Source: Patiria pectinifera (lineage: Eukaryota; Echinodermata; Asteroidea; Valvatida; Asterinidae). From it: DNA of 64,000 bases. Below, one piece after another: positions 58,401 to 64,000 of the stretch; the first letter of the stretch is position 1, and each line of letters begins with the position of its first letter. The position numbers and the translations under genes are program-made. Under the pieces are notes generated by a model. That model had not been told where the DNA came from and searched no databases. It saw only the letters and a program-made list of their open reading frames with translations. The DNA lies in the NCBI GenBank assembly GCA_029964075.1, contig CM057133.1, positions 17,632,699-17,696,698 of the forward strand, in the 5' to 3' direction.

Positions 58401-61222
58401 CCACGCTGAGCCACTCAATATTAATTTTGTATACCATTCACTCATTGTAAAACAAATATTCAAATTTTATGCCTGACTGCTGATGACGCTATTTCGTGAC
58501 AAACAAAGCGAAGGCTGTCGATTGGTCAATAGCCGCCAGCTGACCCTAATGCATTGCATGGGGAGAGCATGGCGCCCAGACGATTCTGACATTGATATTT
58601 GCTTAAAAAAACTGTTAGCTCATCCTTTCACATTATAAATCCTGACAGAGGCAAAGAACATCGCTTCTTTGTCTGTTTGAAAGACCAGCACGAGTCTACG
58701 TGCATCATTACAACGTTCCCGCAGCGAGGTGCACGTCATATTAAAGCACATCACACACAAACCTCTATATACCTTGTAGGCTTGTACGATTACCATATGT
58801 AATGTTCTGTGTTTATTGGTGCACAAATACACCTTTTTTTTCTTGTGCAACGGCAAGAATTACTTCATGAAGTGACAGATGGAATGTTCCATTTCACGAG
58901 GCGAATGGAACAGTCCATCTGTCACCGAATGAAATTAGTCTTTCCATTGCACGAATGTGAAAGGTTGATTAATAGTTTTTAATATGTTACACCTTGTTAT
59001 CTGATTGGTCTGAGTCACCAGGGACTTTTTGCAGGGGTAGGAAGGGGTGTCAGGCCCAGCCGATTTTTAATGTCCAATTGTTGCTGACAGGCGGACATAC
59101 AGGTAATTATTATTACTATAACTGTTATAATTGGGGGATGTCAGAGCGGGGGTGGGGGGTGGGTTGCGGTGCGGCAGGCCTTGGTTTGAACGAATAATTC
59201 AATGACAATCATCGCTCCACTAATCAAAGGACGGGGATTTACTCGGGCGTTGTGTAATTTCTTTTTGTTTAATTTGTACAATGTACGGTACAGGTAATTT
59301 ACGTGGCCCGAAATCCGAAGGACGTGCTCGTTTCTGCATACAACTTGTTTCTGGCAGAACAATTGGATTTTGATGAGATGTTCTTCGGATTTGTCCAAGG
59401 GAAAGGTATACGTTTAAATGCAAAGCAAAGTTAACTGTGGCCGATATTAGATAACACAAATCGCTATTATCCCCAGCTCATTTTCACTTTTCTTCCTTCC
59501 TTTTCTTTTTTTCACGGCAGAAACCGGGACCTTTAGTTTTGTTTAAGCGGATTCTATTTTTCTCAAATATTGACTGAACAATAATATTTAAATGGACTGC
59601 AAAAAAGGTCTCCAAATAATGTATTGACTTTCTGTCCATTGTTTGTTGGTTTGTTAGAGTTGTTTGTTGATTTGTTGTTTGTTTGTTTGTTCCTCCATGT
59701 ATCTCCAGTGGTATTGGGATGTTGGTTTGATCACGTGCTCAGCTATTGGAACCATCGGGACAAGGAGAATTTTCTGTTTATAAAGTACGAAGATCTCCAC
59801 AAGGTTCGTATAAGAGAGACTTCATTGATGAAACACGGACTGTACGTCTTGCACTGATGTTCAGAAGGCCGTATACTTGCTGCATGTCACCATCGTCCTC
59901 GGCTGGTTGTCATTATCAATGACGCTGTCACTGTTTCAATGCTCTCGGACCAATCAAACCTCAGAATTATTTATCGTGCAAAAGAATTGTTCAATGTACA
60001 GTCGTCTTCCGTTATTTCGAAAACGGTTAGGACGAAATCTGCTTATTACAAACACATAATCTTCGGTCCCGGCAAAATTGTGCACAATTGTCTATGAGGA
60101 AAAAAAACCGGACTGTACGAAATTCCTGTTAAGACGAAAGGTTTTGGCGACCCCATTGAGTCAAAAAGCATTGTTGGCAACCAATTTATTACGAAAAAAA
60201 AACACCCCTAAAACCACAAAACATAATACAACTTTGATGGAGGAGTGGGGCGTTAGGCCTAATCAGCTGTAACAAGTGTTTGAAAGCTGTCACTTTCAAT
60301 GTCACCACTATGATTATTATGCATTGGGCAATAATCACTTGTGTTATTTCACGAATATTAAACTCACCCTTACACTGCAATGAAGATTATTGGAATTTAT
60401 CTGAAAAACGTATGGCAAATATATTCAGAACTATAGATGTATTACTGAGGCAATTAAACGCTTCACGAAATGCCACTTTGCTTCGTTGTTTCACTCCTAA
60501 TATTCAGGACCTCAGGGGCTCCATTTGCAAACTAGCACAGCATGTCGGGAAGGATCTACCCGATGACGTCATCGATGACATCGTGGAACGCGTGACCTTT
60601 GGTGGGATGCAGAAGACTTATCAAAAGATTGAGGAAGAACGCGGGGAGGAGGGAAAACTGATGACGCATTTCTTAGGAGTAACTCCGTATCTTAGAAAAG
60701 GTGTGGTGTGGTTATGATATTCCATTGATTTTAAGATTTTTAAAAACTTTTTTCAATGGTTCCCCATTTCTATTATGTTTCTCCCCATCTTTCATATACT
60801 ATTCAATTTAGAACAAAGCTTTCGTGTTGCTTTGTTTATTGCAACCCTTTCCTCTAACCCAAGTGAGACAAAAAAATGACAGTGGACATTCCCGACCCAG
60901 CAGTAAGGTATTATACGATTCTGCCAGGATTAGAGCTTCGGCTTTTGACATCTCTTAATGATTCTGAAAGAATAGTGTTGACAGATGACGAGAAAACCAT
61001 CTTTTAATATTTCCCTACGCAATGAAATATTGTACGGAGCATTTCATCAGGCGTGTGTTCTGATTGATTGAACAATATTTGTCACCTTTTATTTTATTCG
61101 CCACAACAGGAAAAGTCGGCAACTGGAAGAACACTTTCACGGTGGCACAGAGCGCCCTCTTCGACAAGATCTACGCCCTGAGGATGAAAGGGACCGGCTT
61201 GGATTTCGACTTTGAGCTTTGA
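55421..61222 (+). CDS. Cytosolic sulfotransferase-like protein, gene 5, catalytic His replaced
   Basis: Exons 55421-55643, 56854-57086, 59294-59405, 59709-59803, 60508-60700 and 61110-61222 give 322 residues, with all frames and GT-AG borders intact. The PAPS-binding motifs remain (YPRSGTHW 71-78, Arg158, Ser166, RKGKVGNW), but the catalytic position reads SNCFESFLPP: Asn136 where gene 4 has His136. Exon 4 has GCWFDHV instead of GSWFDHV. By hand count about 25 replacement and 8 silent changes separate it from gene 4, near the neutral ratio. The DNA upstream of gene 4's start is missing; the join lies about 10 bases before ATG. In characterised SULTs loss of this His abolishes activity, so this may be a PAPS-binding pseudoenzyme or a decaying gene. 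Confidence 0.8.
55666..55920 (+). repeat. Dispersed repeat R, intron 1 of gene 5
   Basis: Duplicate of 47021-47270. Confidence 0.65.
56201..56538. mobile_element. hAT-type MITE with 8-bp target duplication, intron 1 of gene 5
   Basis: The ends CAGTGGCGTCGCCAG and CTGGTGACGCAACTG match as inverted repeats at 13 of 15 positions. The flanks GGTATAAG (56193-56200 and 56539-56546) are identical. The gene 4 intron has the empty site 'actgggtataaggaac' near 47540. It contains several C runs. Confidence 0.9.
57202..58431 (+). mobile_element. Palindrome-tailed element E1 in gene 5
   Basis: The complete counterpart of the gene 4 copy: left end TTATATAACTGACATAC (57202), inverted end at about 58254-58281, palindrome to about 58430, and right border TTTTGTA before TA. 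E3 is inserted in its body, leaving about 517 bp of its own. Confidence 0.7.
57300..58012 (+). mobile_element. Palindrome-tailed element E3, nested in E1
   Basis: Order: end L (TTACTACACCTCATAC, 57300-57322), body, inverted L (57819-57841, one mismatch in 23), then a palindrome (57843-58011) with tip CTCGGCTTCGCC, ending ATATTTGTA. It is flanked by TA at 57298-57299 and 58013-58014. The uninterrupted site (aaaaagTACTATCC) is in gene 4 at about 48291. The body also contains a separate hairpin at 57426-57482 (GCATACGTAGTAGACTGTCG arm). Confidence 0.8.
58432..59190. other. Extra DNA in intron 2 of gene 5
   Basis: It is absent from gene 4. It opens with TGTAAAACAAATATTC, like the palindrome border of E1-E3, and contains a hairpin at about 58866-58926 (arms around GACAGATGGAATGTTCCATT, tip TTCACGAGGCGAA). 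It is probably remains of the same element family. Confidence 0.45.
59999..60212. mobile_element. pogo/Tigger-like MITE relic, intron 4 of gene 5
   Basis: Duplicate of 50068-50290. Confidence 0.35.
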
Positions 61223-63198
61223 GAGCCCCGATGTGAGTCGGGCTGCACTAGCTTGTATAGTACTACTGGATGTACATGTACTACCTCTGAGTATTCCATT
61301 CTGTAGAGCTTCACCAGATAAATTGCCTACGATTGGAATTTCGGATGCGAAACAGCGTAGCATTACACAATTTCAACGCACTGCTTAAAATTAAATTCCC
61401 AATCTTTCGGGCATTGTCCTTCTTCGCTGGTTGTTCCTGCAAGAACAACCCCTGAACTATAAGACCGGGGCCCGTTCTGAGAGTTAGGAACTTAATTTTG
61501 GCAAGCACTGCTTTGAAATTGTCTGTGCTGTTCGGTTTGTACTAGTACACGCGTGGCTAACTGAGTTTGTATTGCACGCACTTTTTTTTCCAGAACGCGC
61601 GCAAACACATCCCAAATATTTGTATATTTCGCGCACCGATCACTCACAGCTGAGCAATGTTAATGCCTCATTTTTGAAAAAAAAAAATCAAGACAGCATC
61701 CATTAATTTAATTAACCGTTTATATGTAGGGTTTTCAAATAACATGCAACATCGATTAAAACAAAGACAAAAAATCTAGCACGAGCCAGTTTTCAACAGT
61801 TATAACCTTTGTTGCTTAACGGGGATGCTGTAGAATTACAAACAGTTTCGACAATACTTGTTCACCAACAATTAATCACTGTATTTAAGCAATAACAACA
61901 AACTCTCTGTTCCTTTCGATGATTTTCACAGAGATGTTTGCTGTAATTGATGTAAAACAAGATAATGTTAAACAGTGCACAGATGTAAAATCAATTCCTA
62001 GTCCAAATATACTTAATTTATTCAAAGAAAACACCTCAGGATACTGACAAGATGCATTTTATAATGATTTTAAGGTTGAACGGCGAAATTTACTGGAGCA
62101 GGGTTCGAACCGGGGACCTCTGGATGGCCGTATTATAAATATAATTATACATGTAATACATTCTCAGTTGTAAAATCGCTAAAATTTGTTCATAACTATC
62201 AGTAAATACATATTGAAAATAGAAAATATAATCGGACATACTATCTAGAGTGGCGTAACTAAAGGGGCAAGGGGCCACGCCCCGGCTCCTACTTCCTTCG
62301 AGATCTGGGTGTTTCTCCATGATGCCTGCACCACAGTTGCATGAAGTGGAACTTTTCAAAACTCATTGGAAACACAGGCATTAGAAGATGAGCCCCAAAT
62401 CCCAAGTACCCACTCCCAATTAAACCCCAGTAAGCATTTAATTGTGTATGAAAGAGCCTTAGCAAAATATATCACATACGCTCTTGGTGGGTAGATTATA
62501 CTTTTCTGAAATATTAAAACAAAATACTACTTTATTATCATTTAGTTTTGTTTTAGTGCGGATTGTTTTAGTTTTTAAGTTAAATATGAAAACGTACCCT
62601 GACTAAGAAATTGATATGAAATCGCAGTACCTGGCATTTTGAGTCTTATTTTCGAAAAAAAAATGCCTTACATTGGCACACCAGATCCAGACGATACCTC
62701 TAACACTGTCTACTAAACCTATTCCGAGTTTAGAGCACGTTGCACTTAAATTTTGCAACTCAAATCGGACACCCTGTATGCAAGTTGTTTATATTTCTTT
62801 ACCGGAGGAAACGAGTGAGCAAAACATGTCCCATTCATCATAGGCGTAGCCGGTGTGGGGGGGGGGGCCCTAAGGGGGTATTTACACCCCCAAAAAAAAT
62901 ATTTTGTAAAGACTGCCTTTTTCCATTCAAATGCCCTTACCTGCCCTTACAATTTCTAGTCACTGGTTTAGGTCTTTGGTCCTATTTATTACTTGTCCTC
63001 CGCTAACCCCCTTTACAAATCCAGGATCAGCCATGCAGGGTGGGGTTTTATACACCGTAAAAACTTTATCTGTAAGAAAATATGACGTGAGAATTTACCT
63101 GTAAGTACGCCTAAAGTAGGCCGAAGTAGGCCTATAGGTTCAATTATTCGGACTCATGCATTTTTTCTCAAAAAACATTTGGTTTATTTAACAAAAAC
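61223..63198. other. 3' flank of gene 5
   Basis: Duplicate of the gene 4 flank. It includes the minus-strand SINE fragment (62075-62170) and a MITE remnant near 62840-63045. No gene. Confidence 0.5.
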
Positions 63199-63368
63199 TA
63201 TTGCGTTATTTCGCAATAGTATTTCGTTATTTCGCAATAGTAATGCGTTATTTCGCAAAACTATTGCGTTATTTCGGAATACTATTGCGTTACTTCGCAA
63301 TGCTATTGCGTTATTTCGCAATGCTATTGCGTTATTTCGCAATACTATTGTGTTATTTCGCAATAAAA
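63199..63368 (+). repeat. 21-bp minisatellite, gene 5 unit
   Basis: Eight units matching 53305-53475. Confidence 0.85.
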
Positions 63369-63449
63369 ATATTTTTTTTTTACTTTTTAAACCAGGGAAC
63401 GAACGGGCTTCCGTAGGGAGCTCTGAAGAGCGCCCTGTCTTGACAGCCC

Positions 63450-64000
63450 GTGAATAGTAAGGTCAAAGTTCACGCGCTGTAATTTTTCATTTGTTTACTC
63501 ACACGTACGTAAGTGAGGTGCTTTTCATGCGGCTGATTTTTCCGCTGTTCTACTTGCCTTGTAAGTTATTTGTTGCGTATAATAAAACCATCCTGAAAGC
63601 CAATATTGTGGGGGTACTTGTAGCTACTATACGTGCATCGGAAGTCTTATACCTAAAAGTTGAGCCAGCTTGTATTAACGGGACAGTTGCAGGGAGCGAG
63701 CTGTGGTGAGTACTCAGAGTGGACGTACTTTTTGCTATGACTGCATGCTTACCTATACTTTTGTACATTGAGCAAACTCGCCAGAGCAGAGGGGTCCTGA
63801 TTGTCAGTGGTTTGATTTTGTGAGCGGGTGTGGGTGTTGACAGATGTGTACATGTGCTTCGCTGGTTATTAAAGTGCTGCCGCCTCATTGGGAAGTTGTC
63901 CGTACTCGGCCTCCAGTTAACCTGCCGCCAAACACATCCATTTTCACCTTACCTTGTGATTTCACCCAAGATGAATCCAGGAACCTCCGGCAATGGCTAT
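63450..64000 (+). repeat. Start of a third duplication unit
   Basis: It begins with the same phrase as 43178 and 53557 and follows the 53557-54100 sequence almost base for base. No gene is reached before the window ends. Confidence 0.75.

Larger units (their letters stand above)
53557..63449 (+). repeat. Tandem duplication unit containing gene 5
   Basis: Second copy of the unit at 43178-53556. It lacks about 2.1 kb upstream of the gene and has its own insertions in introns 1 and 2. Confidence 0.8.

Noticed and set aside
55421-61222. Gene 5 as a plain pseudogene
   Set aside because: All six exons are in frame with intact splice borders; only the catalytic residue and the upstream region are altered, so it is kept as a gene with doubtful activity.

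Overview
This is animal nuclear DNA. The genes are split by phased introns with GT-AG and occasional GC-AG borders, start codons sit in Kozak contexts, and the non-coding DNA is crowded with LINEs, SINE-like pieces, a Helitron, a Harbinger transposon and many MITEs. The protein family, the scattered 'taggcctat' tracts and the G/C-run MITEs suggest an invertebrate deuterostome, most likely an echinoderm or hemichordate. That placement is an inference, not a proof.

The backbone is a tandem array of five plus-strand cytosolic sulfotransferase (SULT) genes, each with six coding exons in the same intron phases (1,0,1,0,1): gene 1 (915-6532), gene 2 (11835-23477), gene 3 (34680-39036), gene 4 (46776-51295) and gene 5 (55421-61222). 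All five frames and splice borders read through, giving 322-326 residues. Genes 1 and 2 form one close pair. Genes 3, 4 and 5 form a second group. Genes 4 and 5 lie in a recent tandem duplication of about 10 kb (about 43.18-53.56 kb and 53.56-63.45 kb), and the last 550 bases begin a third unit, so another gene probably follows outside the window. The expected role is PAPS-dependent sulfonation of small molecules such as sterols, phenols or xenobiotics. Gene 5 carries Asn at the catalytic His position and lacks the upstream DNA that gene 4 has.

Between and inside the genes: a 5'-truncated CR1/L2-type LINE (8.59-11.02 kb); in gene 2 a CACGG-rich MITE, an hAT-type MITE with a perfect 8-bp target duplication, and an A-B-A-B-A repeat array interrupted by a 3.2-kb non-autonomous Helitron whose empty site is preserved in the neighbouring B copy; a 1.8-kb inverted repeat full of AGGTCA half-sites (24.0-25.8 kb); a 6.7-kb PIF/Harbinger transposon with convergent Myb-like and transposase genes (27.4-34.06 kb); and two Harbinger-type MITEs with TAA target duplications flanking the gene 3/gene 4 interval. 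Intron 2 of genes 4 and 5 holds nested elements with an unusual build: an inverted end pair, a body, then a perfect palindrome, inserted at TA. The two gene copies supply each other's empty sites. I could not assign this last family to a known superfamily, and it is the best candidate for something undescribed.
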